Shown here: piece after piece, positions 1 to 9,582 of the stretch
Numbering within the stretch: position 1 is the stretch's first letter
Layout of the letters: the number at the start of each line of letters is the position of its first letter
Source of the DNA: Fonticula alba
Taxonomy: Eukaryota > Opisthokonta > Rotosphaerida > Fonticulaceae
Length of the DNA stretch: 44,007 nt
Direction: 5' to 3'
Assembly: GCF_000388065.1 (NCBI RefSeq)
Contig: NW_009242977.1
Coordinates: 2,113,028 to 2,157,034, forward strand
Position numbers and translations under genes: made by a program
The notes under the pieces: generated by a model
Database searches by the model: none
What the model saw: only the letters and a program-made list of their open reading frames with translations
Told to the model about the DNA's origin: nothing

Positions 1-58
1 ACCGAAGTGCCACGGGCGCCGGGACCGAAGTGCCACGGGCGCCGGGACCGAAGTGCCT
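1..58. repeat. 23-bp tandem repeat at window edge
   Basis: The window opens with two full and one partial copy of a 23-bp unit beginning accgaagtgcc. Copies lie at 1-23, 24-46 and 47-58. The array may continue to the left of the window. No coding role is visible. Confidence 0.85.
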
Positions 59-114
59 CGCGGCAAAAGGAGAGGGCAAAAATGTCGCCGCGAGTGGGGG
101 AATTCCATCAATCG

Positions 115-185
115 GCGTCGATGGTTTAGTGGTAGAATTGCCGCCTGCCACGCGGTAGACCCGGGTTCGATTCCCGGTCGACGCA
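115..185 (+). tRNA. tRNA-Gly (anticodon GCC), copy 1
   Basis: This 71-nt cloverleaf has acceptor GCGTCGA (115-121) paired with TCGACGC (178-184) and discriminator A at 185. The anticodon loop reads GCC, so it decodes GGC. There is no intron. A TTTT run about 10 nt downstream fits RNA polymerase III termination. It is identical to the copy at 7687-7757, while the flanks differ, so only the gene itself is conserved. Confidence 0.96.
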
Positions 186-370
186 ATTGGATCTCCTTTT
201 GCACCGGGCGAGTATCCAGCCTGCGGGGCGCCTCCATTCCCATTTTTTGTCCCGGCCTCGGAGCGCCCCCCCGCAGGAGCCCAAACATGCGTGGATGATG
301 GGTGTCTGCCCCCCCCCCTGAGTGACCAGTAGTAAAAGCCCGAAGGGGGTGCAAAATATGAATCATAGAT

Positions 371-443
371 AGCCCACTGTGGGGCTCGAACCCACGACCC
401 TGGGATTAAGAGTCCCATGCTCTACCAACTGAGCTAAACAGGC
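371..443 (-). tRNA. tRNA-Lys (anticodon CUU)
   Basis: Read on the minus strand, the acceptor GCCTGTT pairs with AGTGGGC using several G-U pairs. The anticodon stem TGGGA/TCCCA closes a 7-nt loop with anticodon CTT, decoding AAG. The T arm is GTGGG/CCCAC around TTCGAGC. It is intronless, and a TTTT lies about 12 nt past the 3' end. The wobble-rich acceptor and apparent T discriminator are slightly unusual but do not break the fold. Confidence 0.93.
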
Positions 444-2960
444 TAATCTGCTGCATGAGGCATGCCATCGTGTATTTAACGATGCGCAGTGGCCCGAAGC
501 GGACCGTCGCGCGCATTGCCCGGCGATCGACTTTCTCTTGCCACTGACCATGCCCCCGTGCCGACCCCCTCTGGCAGCGCCGGGGCCCAGCGCACAAGGA
601 CCCCGGGGTGGCCGCTTCGTCGTGGATCTTGCCCTGGGGGCCCCGGCCCATGCCCGTGTGGCCCTCGCCCTGCCTCCCGGATACTGGGGCCCCTGGGGCG
701 TGACCGCCAGCCCGCCGCCAGGTGTCTCTCCGCGTCCGTCGGCTGCCCGGCCTCGGTCTTGGGTGTCTGTTTCGGCCGCGACTTGGCGAGCCGTGCCGGC
801 TCACTCGCTGTGCCACTGGCCATGGGCATATTTCTAGAGGTGCCGGCAGTTGTGTGCCCCATGCCCAGGGGGCCCGGGTCCGGGGGTGTTCCTTGTCCCG
901 GCGGTTGGGCTGGGCCCCTGTCGTGCGCCGCGCGAGGAGGCCGGTGTGGGGACTTTCTCGGTCTCTTCAGCTCCGGTGTCGGTGTTGGCATGGCAAGCCG
1001 GTCCGCCGGCTGGGCCCCCGCGTGGTGCGCCCGGTGCCGGCGGTCACATTTTCTGCCGTGCACCGACCCGAGGGCGGGCCTTTCGATGGGTGCTGCGTCC
1101 GTTGGCCCGGGGGTCCGGGCCGTGTATCGGAAGGTGGAGCAGGTGCGCCGGCGATGGCGACCAGCTGGCCGCGCGGGCTGGAGAATGTGCCAAGTCCGCG
1201 TTGTGTCTGCATGGTTCCCTCGGTTTGCACCACTTTCCCCCGCGCCCGGGCGAGCTCTTCCCGAATGCCGCGCCATCAAGGGCCCTTGGCGCGGCGGACC
1301 CTTCGGGTGACGCTTGGCCAGCGGCTCGGCCGACTTGCCTGTCCTTGGGTGTTGACTCGGCAGCGGTCCTTCCCTGCCAGGCCCGAGGGCCGACAGGGGG
1401 CACGGGGACCGACGGCCGACGGTGCGCGTCGGGCGTCCGAGCCCCTGGTGCACCCGAAGCGGGGACTGCTGTGCGCCGGGAGAGGCTGCTGGCGTGTAGG
1501 TGTGTCGGGCGCACGTTAGGCCAAGGCACGAGGGTGGGCGGGAGCCAAAGCGACGCCCGGTGTGCGCGCCCCGTGAGCCCCCTTCGCCCTCGGGGGCTGG
1601 TGCCACCCCCTGCCGTCGGCCGCGGTCGAGTGGGGCATGCTGCCTGGCCGCCCGGGGCAGGAAGGCGCCCCGGTGGATGGCTTGGCTGTCGGCGGGGGTT
1701 TGGCAGGCGCGTCGGATCCATCGGCTTGGCGTGCTGCCGGGCCGCACGTTGGCCATGGCCTGCTTGGCACCAAGGGACACCTCGGCGGCAGAGACGGTCT
1801 GGTGGCGGCAGTGCAGCGGCGATGCCCCTGTGTGGCTGGGGATCAGCATGGGCGCGCGTTGCGCCTACATGGGCCCCGTGGCGCTGCGGGGCAATGGGCG
1901 GACACCTGGATCGCGGGCGGGCGACGGGTTTCACGGGCGCTCCGGTCCCGCTGCAGGCCGGTCGAGACACTCCTTGCCATGGGCCTCGCTCGAGATGAGG
2001 AGGCCGCGGGGATCAGCAAGTGCACGTCGGTTTTCGGGACGCACGGGCACTTCCCACGGAAGGGAGGGACGAGGGGGGCACATCTGGCTGGCAGCGCCCT
2101 CGGGCCGGGGGAGAGGGGCGAGGGGGCAGGAAGAAAAGGCCGCATGTCGCGGGGACTGTCGATCTCCCAGGGCGGCATGGCCGAGGCCCTTGTTTCAGGA
2201 GGAGTGCTCGGGGGAGCCCCGGTGTTTGCTGGGCCCGGAGGCGGCTAACGGATGGGGCGGGAGGGAGGTCGCGTGCCGCCATCGAGGACATGCCGCACGG
2301 GCGACGTGCTCGGGGGCCTGTTCCGGAGGCTTGGCGGCGGCCACCAACGGGAGCCCCTGCCGATGGATGACGCATTCCTGTGCACTGGAATGTCATACCG
2401 GCCTCTGATCCCGTGGGCTCCAGACTCACCCGTGACGTGGGCATCTCAAATATCGGCTCCATCCGACGGGGCGTGGGCGTTCCCATCGGGGGGCTGGGCG
2501 CAGGGGGCGCGGCGGGCGCGGCGGGCGCGAGTCACACCCTGTGAGAGTCGCCGAAGGAAGGTCTCGGTCGCCGCGCACTTTGGCGGTTGCCCAGTCGGGG
2601 GCCGGCCCCGGCGGCGGCGGCTACACCGCAAGATGGGCATGCCAACTTCGGACGGAGGCGCGGGGCGTGCCGGGGGCCGGAGGATGCGTGTGTGTCTGTG
2701 TATGTGTTGCCTTGGTGTTGGGCCGCAGGAAATGGACCGGGGAGCCGGGGGTGCTTGGCGGCTGCCGGGCTCGGGCATGCGGCCCCGCGCGCCATGCCCG
2801 GGGCGCGCGCGAACACCCCACACCGACAACGCTGCTCCGGGGGCTTCGCCGGCGGGCCGGGCCGAAATCTGTCCGGGGTGAAAAAAAGGGGGGAGGAAGA
2901 TTGGGGGGAAGTAGAAAAAAAAAAGGCAGGACTATGGTCCGTGAAGCGGCTTGGCCATCT
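444..2960. other. gene-poor GC-rich spacer
   Basis: About 2.5 kb with long open frames on both strands, but all are Pro/Arg/Gly/Ala-rich, overlap in several frames and show no recognisable motif. That pattern is expected when stops are rare. I see no tRNA, no splice-consistent gene and no strong repeat here. From about 2950 the sequence turns pyrimidine-rich and becomes the leader of the next gene. Confidence 0.6.
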
Positions 2961-3078
2961 GTGCAACAGCCTCGCCTTCTTCTCTCCTCGTGTGCCTGTT
3001 TTTCCCCTTTCCCCCGCCTTCCCCTGCCTTCCTGGGTCTCTGTCTTCTCCTTTCCATTTCCCCTGTCTCCCCTCGACC
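2961..3078 (+). promoter_or_regulatory. pyrimidine-rich leader of WSKY copy 1
   Basis: A C/T-rich stretch of roughly 110 nt ends directly at the inferred start codon (3079). Equivalent tracts precede the other five inferred protein genes. It probably holds the promoter and 5' UTR. No TATA box is obvious. Confidence 0.5.
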
Positions 3079-4971
3079 ATGCGTGGTGGAGGTCGATCTG
3101 GTGGCGATGATGGCATGATCAGCGGGGCGCGCTTCGAGTCGAACTCGTATTCCGGGTCCTCGTCCCATCACTTTGACTCCGGTGGCACCAACTACTCCGG
3201 GAGCAGTAGCAGTGCCAGTTGCTCCTGCTGCGCGGTTTCCCCGGTCAGCGCTGCGTACTGTTGCCTGGTGCGAAGATCGTCGTACGTATGACCCGGTGTC
3301 GAGGGTGTCTTTTGGCTGTGTTTGTGTGCATCTGTGTGCATCTGTGTGCATCTGTGTGCATCTGTGTGCATCCGTGTGCATCTGTGTGCATATGTGTACA
3401 TCTGTCTTCCTGTGTACATATGTGTACATATGTGTTCCTGCATATCTCCTGTGCGCGGGCGGGTGGGTTTGGGAACACCCCGCACCTCCCTTTTCCTTTC
3501 CCCCGGCACCGCTGGCCCGCCACTGACCGAGGGCTCTTTCACCTGTCGGGGCGTTCCTGCCCGGGTGCGTGCCATGCACCCGGGCGCATGGCCCTCGCTC
3601 GGCTCAACGCACGCTTCTGCCACGCACACACACACACACACATACACCGGCGGACACACATGCACGCACGCCGACAGGACCCTGCCCCGATCGGCGCTGG
3701 TGCCGCTGGTGGTCTCCATCTCCGGCTGCTGGTGGGGCTTGCTGCTGTCGTTTGTGGCGGTTCTGGGGTGTGTCATTGCCCTGCCGCTGTACACGTCGCG
3801 ATCGTGGTCCCTCCCGCCGGCGGGGACATTCAAAATCGAAGTGAACCCCCGGTTTTACAACGGGGTGACGCACCGGTCCGGCCCGGATGTCGAGATGTAC
3901 TTCACGCCGGCGGCCGAGGGGTCGCCCACGCGCGTCAGCACACTGACCGGGGACATGGCCACCGAACTGCAGAGCCCCCTGGCCCTGTACTACCGCGCGG
4001 TGGAGGTCCACGTGCCGGCCGGCGGGCAGGTTGTTTCGATTTTGTCCAGCGAGGCGTCCTGCCCGCTGGACTACCTCATCATCCAGGGGACCTACAACTT
4101 CGAGGACTGGCAGGAGGGCGAGTGGATCTCCTACGAGTATGAGGGCACCTTGGAGCCGGGGAAGCCGCTGGTGCACACGCTGACGGCCACCCGGTCGGGG
4201 TACTACTTCTTCGTGGTGTTCAATGACTCGATGGGGTCCTGCCCCCGGGCGCCGGTCTTCATGCAGCTGTCGGCGGATTTGCCGGCGTACCGGCTGTCTC
4301 CGAGCCGGCAGATGGCCCTCGGCCAGCTGGTCCCGGTGTCGGACGAGCAGCCGGGCCTGGCGTCGATCATCGTCCGGAGCATGGCCGAGGTGAGGTATTA
4401 CAATGCGCAGGTGGCCTACTCCCGGCGTCCGGGGGCTTTGGATTTGTTGCTCGGCCTGGCCATCGGCCTGCCGCTGGGGCTGACGGCTGTCATTGTGGTG
4501 GTCGGCCTGGTGGTGCACTGGGTGAGGGCCCACCGGAGCCGGGTCTCGCGACGCCGGCAGAACCCGGGCGACCACGAGCTGGGTGCCGTGCTGGGGATCG
4601 GCTACCTGGAGGGCCTGTACCCGGTGTCCACGCAGCAGGGCTCCCCCTCGCCGGTGGGTCCGGCGGCGCAGGCGAAGATGCATCCGGCCGGCGGGGCGCC
4701 CGGCGCGCCGGACGAGCAGGACATGGAGTCGCCTGACTCGCCGATCGGGGTCTTTTCGTGGGAATCCCACGGCGAGGCCCATGGCGCGGCGCCCGACCGC
4801 CCGGCCGGGGAGGATCCGCCCGGCCCGGGGCATGGCGTGCCCCCGGCGGGGACGATGCCGGCCGGCTGGGCAGCCGGCGATCTGTCCCTGGGGCAGCAAA
4901 TGGACGACCCGCCGCCGCCGTACTCGCCAGAGCCGCCGCCTTCCTCGGGTGGCGACTGGTCCAAGTACTGA
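3079..4971 (+). CDS. WSKY-family two-pass membrane protein with PPxY tail, copy 1
   Basis: Two exons, 3079-3281 and 3678-4971, joined in phase 2, give about 498 residues. The intron (3282-3677) has donor GTACGT, a CACTGACC branch-like motif near 3518, and acceptor GACAG. Exon 1 encodes a Ser/Gly-rich head beginning MRGGGRSGG and a Cys cluster (CSCC, then YCC). Exon 2 starts at TLPRS and encodes a first membrane span (about 78-106, including CWWGLLLSF). An approximately 215-residue domain follows, with a second span at about 322-347 (GLAIGLPLG) preceded by YSRRPG. The Pro-rich cytosolic tail holds PPPPY at about 479-483 and ends in WSKY. Nothing catalytic is visible. The closest architecture I know is the membrane-embedded region of plant APD1-4 ubiquitin ligases (DUF4792/DUF4793), without their RING; that link is from memory and tentative. 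The start is chosen because MRGG/MLGG heads and the intron position match copies 2 and 3. Confidence 0.85.
3321..3440 (+). repeat. 10-bp minisatellite in the WSKY copy 1 intron
   Basis: Eight near-perfect copies of a TGTGTGCATC-type decamer run from about 3321 to 3400, then decay into related TGTGTACATA units. It lies wholly inside the intron. A short (CA)n tract at 3625-3642 lies further downstream in the same intron, before the acceptor. Confidence 0.9.
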
Positions 4972-5843
4972 AGCGCGAGTGGCACCTGTACTGACGGTGG
5001 ATTGTGTTTCTTGCGCGTGTGTGTGCGCGCGCGCGCCTTCCAAGTGGGGATGGCGCGTGTGCGCGGTGCCGTTGGTGTGGCTGGTCATGCTGGGGCAGTG
5101 GTGTACGGCGGGGAGATGTGGGATGCCCTCGCTCTCCCTCTGCCTTGCTTGCACCCCCCCCCCCTCTCCCTCTGGTGGGGCTGTGAGGCGACGGGGGGCC
5201 CCGTGTCCATGTGGAGGTCGGGGGTGTGGGTGTTGCTGTTTGACCGACGGCCGGCGACAGTATCCGACTCAAGGGGGGGGGGGAGCCCTGCTGGTGGCCG
5301 GGGAGGGACGCGTCGCCGGTCGCCGCACCAGGGTTCCTCTAGGGCGAGGAGGGCTCTCCTCCGGGGGAGGGGCGAGAAGAAGTGTGTGCGTGTGTGTGTT
5401 TGATCCGCCGCGACTGCGCACGGACCCGAGAGCCGCATGGGGCCGGGGCTCAATTGGAAGGGCCCTGCGGCGACTCGTGGGGCGACTTGTGGCAACGGGG
5501 AGTCACTCAGGGTGCCAAGTGCTGGGGCAGGGAGGAGGAAAGAAGCCGCGGGATTTTCCGGCACGAGGTGCTGACGCGCGCTTGTGTGGGCGTGCAGCCC
5601 CGTGTGCGCGCGAGTGTCTGTATGTGTCTATGTGTGTCCATGCGTGTTCATGTGTGCGTATGTGTTCATATGTGTCTCTCTCTCTCTCTCTCTCTGTTTC
5701 TGTGTGGAGTTCACCGGGTGTGCCTGCTTCAGGTCGCCTCGCACTCTGCCCCCTCCCCCGGATGAAGGGTGAGCGCCTGTGCCCTGCAAGCGAGGCAGGG
5801 AAAAGGCACATATTCCCGTGGTGGAGCCGGGCTCCTCAAGAAA
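4972..5843. other. spacer with GT-rich and CT microsatellite tracts
   Basis: No supported gene. The first 100 nt after the WSKY copy 1 stop are GT-rich and probably include its 3' end. TGTG/TGTAT-type low-complexity sequence occupies about 5600-5674, followed by a (TC)n tract at 5675-5695. Confidence 0.6.
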
Positions 5844-5915
5844 GGGGGCTTAGCTCAGTGGTAGAGCACTCGACTCCAGATCGAGCGGTCAGTGGTTCGA
5901 TCCCTCTAGTCCCCA
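5844..5915 (+). tRNA. tRNA-Trp (anticodon CCA)
   Basis: The acceptor GGGGGCT (5844-5850) pairs with AGTCCCC (5908-5914), with discriminator A. The anticodon stem CTCGA/TCGAG closes a loop reading CCA, decoding UGG. It is intronless. The T stem has one apparent T-T mismatch. A TTTT lies about 10 nt downstream. Confidence 0.93.
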
Positions 5916-6027
5916 TTTCCTTTTGCCAGCCATGTTTTTTTGTGTCGCCAGCCCGGGTGCGGGAGACCTCCGGCCCGGGGCCATAATGCGGCTCGACAAA
6001 AGCATCCCCGCGTCGGGCGTTTGTCAG

Positions 6028-6109
6028 ATCACCGTGTCCGAGTGGTTAAGGAGTCCGATTAGAAATCGGATGGGCTCTGCCCGCGTAGGTTCAAATCCTG
6101 CCGGTGATG
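6028..6109 (+). tRNA. tRNA-Ser (anticodon AGA)
   Basis: An 82-nt class II tRNA with acceptor ATCACCG (6028-6034) paired to CGGTGAT (6102-6108) and discriminator G, as expected for serine. The anticodon stem TCCGA/TCGGA presents AGA, decoding UCU. The long variable arm GGGCTCTGCCC matches the class. A TTTT occurs about 10 nt downstream. Confidence 0.96.
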
Positions 6110-7051
6110 CATCTTCACTTTTGCGCCGGCAAGGGTGTCTGCTTTTGGAGGCGGCCGCGTGGCACTTCCGCGGGTGTGAGAAGAGAGCACCGAGAGAGAG
6201 AGAGAGAGAGAGAGAGTGAGAGAAGCAGACCATTTGCGTGTCCGCACGGGTGTGTCTCCGGAACCGGGGAAGCCCGGCGGCGGGGCAGAGCGTGCATGTT
6301 CCTTTTCCCTGCGCCGTGGGGCCGTCTGCGGGCCCGGCACTGCTCCCGGGAGGCGGCGCCGCCCTTCTCGGCCGGTGGAGCGGGCGCGGGGGTCGAGTGC
6401 GCGGCGTTTGCGCCTGATCGGGGCGCAGCTCGGTGTGGTTGCCGGGTGGACGCCCTTCGAGCCGGGGGGGAAGTGTGGCTGGGCCGACGGAGCGCGTGTC
6501 GGGGCCGGCCGACTGGCTTGTGCGGCGTCTTCCCTTTCTGGGGGGGGGGGGAACCACGCGCCCGGGGCTGCGCAAGTGCGCGGGCGGGCCGCCTGGAGGG
6601 TGGTGTCCGCCGCTTGGACGGCCCTCGGGAGGTGGCTGCGCCGCGCGCCGCCGGCGGTGCGTTCTTGTCCTGGAGGCCGGCGCCGGCGGTGCGGCGAGTG
6701 GCCCCCCGGTGGACTGAAAGAGTTGCCCCGGGCCGCGGCCGGGCGGAGCTGCATATATGCCGGGACTCGGTTCCCCGGTCGCGGGCTGGCCGGCACCTGG
6801 GCCCCTTTTTGTGGCGGGATCTCCGGCAAGTGGCGTGTGCCGCGCGGCCGCCATCGGCCGGGTCAGCTCCTGCTGTTTGAGCTGGCGGGCTGTTCCCCCC
6901 CCCCCCCCCGGGATCTGGCCTGTGGCGCCCTCTCAGGCCCCCGCGCCCCCCCCACTTCGGGGCTGGGCGATGTGCCAGGCGCGGCCCAGTGCGTGTGGGA
7001 TGCCCAGTGCGGGGGAATGTCAGCTGCCGACTCATGGCCCTTTCGTGGGCA
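6110..7051. other. GC-rich spacer between tRNA genes
   Basis: No gene recognised. It contains a (GA)n microsatellite at about 6192-6216, a G run near 6541-6550 and a 15-C run at 6895-6909. Open frames here are Arg/Gly/Pro-rich in several frames at once and look like composition artefacts. Confidence 0.6.
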
Positions 7052-7124
7052 TCCCATATAGTCTAGGTGGTTAGGATACGTGGCTCTCACCCACGAGACC
7101 CGGGTTCGAGTCCCGGTATGGGAA
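7052..7124 (+). tRNA. tRNA-Glu (anticodon CUC)
   Basis: The acceptor TCCCATA (7052-7058) pairs with TATGGGA (7117-7123). The anticodon stem CGTGG/CCACG presents CTC, decoding GAG. The T arm is CCGGG/CCCGG around TTCGAGT. It is intronless, with TTTTT about 8 nt past the end. Confidence 0.95.
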
Positions 7125-7686
7125 CTCCCTTTTTGTCTTGTGCGTGCGAGGGGTGGGAGCGTGTACTCGTCGTCGATGCACCCGAGGAGTGGAGGGCGGG
7201 CCCTTGTGGTCGCCGGTGTCGGACTGCCGGCCCTCGGGCCGAGCGCCGCCGGAGCCGGCTCCAGCTGGAGAAAGCCCCCCCTCCCCCTTTGCCGGCGGCC
7301 CCTCCTCCTCTGGGGGGTGGGGGGGGATCGTGCCCCGGCGCGCCCTTTCAGCCGCGATTTTCCTGCAGGGGATGGTTGGCGCCTTGCTGCCTGTGGGCCC
7401 CTGGGCTCTCTCGGGCTGTGGTTGTGGCTGGGGGGTCCTGTGTGACGGGAGTCCGAATGGGGCGCGGAGGGTGGCCCCTCGGCCCTTGTCCGCGGACGAT
7501 GGGGCTCTGTGCATGTGCATTGTGCGGCGCGTCGTGTGCTCGGGGGCAACTCCGTTGCCCGGGGGGGGGCCGCACGCCGGCGCGTGTAGCCGCGTGTCAT
7601 CAGTGGGATCTGCCAGCCCAGGCACCCAGTGTTCGAGCATTCCTCACTGACAAATACCCCTTGGACCTGGCGGTCTTCAGGCTTCG
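7125..7686. other. short GC-rich spacer
   Basis: About 560 nt between tRNA-Glu and tRNA-Gly with no supported gene. G and C runs are present. Nothing else is recognisable. Confidence 0.55.
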
Positions 7687-7757
7687 GCGTCGATGGTTTA
7701 GTGGTAGAATTGCCGCCTGCCACGCGGTAGACCCGGGTTCGATTCCCGGTCGACGCA
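7687..7757 (+). tRNA. tRNA-Gly (anticodon GCC), copy 2
   Basis: The 71 nt are identical to the gene at 115-185, with the same acceptor stem and GCC anticodon. Flanks differ immediately outside the gene. A TTTT lies about 10 nt downstream. Confidence 0.96.
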
Positions 7758-7861
7758 AGCCTTCTCTTTTGGCTCCCTCCGCCGGTTTGCATTTCGACCG
7801 GGCTGCTGCCCTTTTTTCTCGCTCCCAGTAGGCGGCGGGGCGCGCGGGCGTGTGTGTGTGC

Positions 7862-7912
<51 letters not shown>

Positions 7913-8455
7913 GCTACCAGAATGAGCCGGGCCCGATGTCCGGCGCGGGGCAACGCCGGGGACTGCCGGCGTGCGAATGGCGCCCGGGGATCCCCGGGCG
8001 GCAGGCGGTCGCGCGCGCCGGGCACATGGCTCCAGTGGGCCGGCCGATCGTCGAGAACGGATGAGCCCTCTTGTACGGTGCCTGCCTGGGGGTCTTCCCT
8101 TGGTGCCTTGCTTGGGCGAGGGGGGGCTGTCCGGTCTCGGCCAAAAGCGTGGCAAGAACAGCAGAAGGAGCAGAAACAGCGGGACGCTGCCCGACCTTAT
8201 GTTCCCTGGATGTGGGCCTGGGCTGCCCCCCCCCCCCCCCCCCCCGGCGCGGGAGGTCTCCTTCTCGCGGGAAGCGGGAGGGCCGCCGCTCACCGGGAGG
8301 GGTCTCTCAGGAGGAGGATGCCTCGGGTGTGGCTCCTTCTGGGGGCGAGACGCGCGCCGGGCACACTGGCCTGCTCGGGGGTGGGAGCCCGAAGGCCGGG
8401 TGCCCCGGTGCCGAACGTCTAGATGGACGGCAGACGGCGGAGGGCGTAGTGACCG
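7758..8455. other. spacer with long (GT)n and 20-C tract
   Basis: Contains a (GT)n microsatellite of roughly 60 nt at 7850-7909 and 20 consecutive C at 8226-8245. I see no coding signal. Confidence 0.65.
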
Positions 8456-8529
8456 GGCCCCATAGCTCAGTTGGTTAGAGCGTCGTGCTAATAACGCGAA
8501 GGTCGTCAGTTCGATCCTGGCTGGGGCCA
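8456..8529 (+). tRNA. tRNA-Ile (anticodon AAU), copy 1
   Basis: A 74-nt tRNA with acceptor GGCCCCA paired to TGGGGCC and discriminator A. The anticodon stem TCGTG/CGCGA presents AAT, decoding AUU (AUC through A34-to-inosine editing). It has the same sequence as the copies at 12151 and 18540. A TTTT follows within about 10 nt. WSKY copy 2 starts 740 nt downstream. Confidence 0.96.
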
Positions 8530-9268
8530 TTTCTCTTTTGTCGCTGGGGCGGGTTTTCCCAGGTGCCCCCTGGGCGAAGAGCCGAGAGCACCGCGCCGAG
8601 GAGAGGCCGGGGGGGGGATGCACGCCGCCCGCCGGTGCCGTCGGAGGAGGGGCCGCAGAGCGCGCCCGAAGGGCGGCGGGAAAAGGGGGACGCGGGGGGC
8701 CCTGGGGCGGAGAGGCCCTCTCCCCCCCCTCGGGCTGGAGCACACGACCAGAGCGCGAGGCCGAGGCGGGACGCGTCCAGGCAGCTGCCCACGAAGCAGC
8801 GGCCCCCAGCGAGGCGTATCGGGCAGGCGCCGCGGCCGGCCCCGGCTGAGTCTCAAGCGGGGGGGGGGTGCTTTCCGCCGCGGCCGGCGGTTGCCCAGTG
8901 GGGTCAGGCGGCGTCCTGGGTCCCTCCCGCCGGGGGGGGCGGCGCAGATCGGCAAGATCCAACTCGGGGGCATTGGCTGCCCCTTTGGATGGCCCGGCTC
9001 CGAGGGCGGTCCGAGGGCGAGGAGCGGCGCCCGGACGGCCGCGGTGGCGGACACACACCCACACAGAGGGCATAAAAGCCCCCTGGTCGGCGGGGGCGAC
9101 CCCGGTCGGTGGCACGTCCGGCAACGACCTCCCCCCCACGCCCCTCCCCCCTCCCCTCCTCCCCTCCACGCCTCCCCACGCCTCCCTCTCCACCTCCCCC
9201 TCCTCTTCACACCGCTCTCGCCCTCGCTCCGGCTCTCGGACCTCCCCGATCGTCTCCCACTACGAAGC
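8530..9268 (+). promoter_or_regulatory. upstream region and pyrimidine-rich leader of WSKY copy 2
   Basis: About 740 nt without a supported gene. The last 140 nt (9123-9262) are strongly C/T-rich and run into the inferred ATG at 9269. Transcription signals probably lie here by analogy with the other genes. Confidence 0.45.
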
Positions 9269-9551
9269 ATGCTGGGCGGAGATCGATCCGGCGGCGATGA
9301 TGGCGGCGGCATGAGCAGCGGCGTGTACGGCGGCTCGGACTCCTGCTCCGACACGTCCGGCTACTATCACACGTCGGATGGGGCGTACGAGTCCTCCTCC
9401 AGCGACTGCCGGTGCACCTGCCTCGATGTGACCCTGCCGAATGCCTTCTACTGTATGGTGGTGTCCTGGAACAGGTGGGTCCTTGGTGTGGGGGTGGTTT
9501 TTTTTCCCTGTGGTGTCCCCCCCCCCCGGGGTTCATCCTCCCTCCCTCCCT

Positions 9552-9582
<31 letters not shown>

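Noticed and set aside
476-1998. Overlapping long open frames on both strands (up to about 457 codons)
   Set aside because: They overlap each other in several frames, are Pro/Arg/Gly-rich, and one runs towards the tRNA-Lys gene. None carries a recognisable motif.
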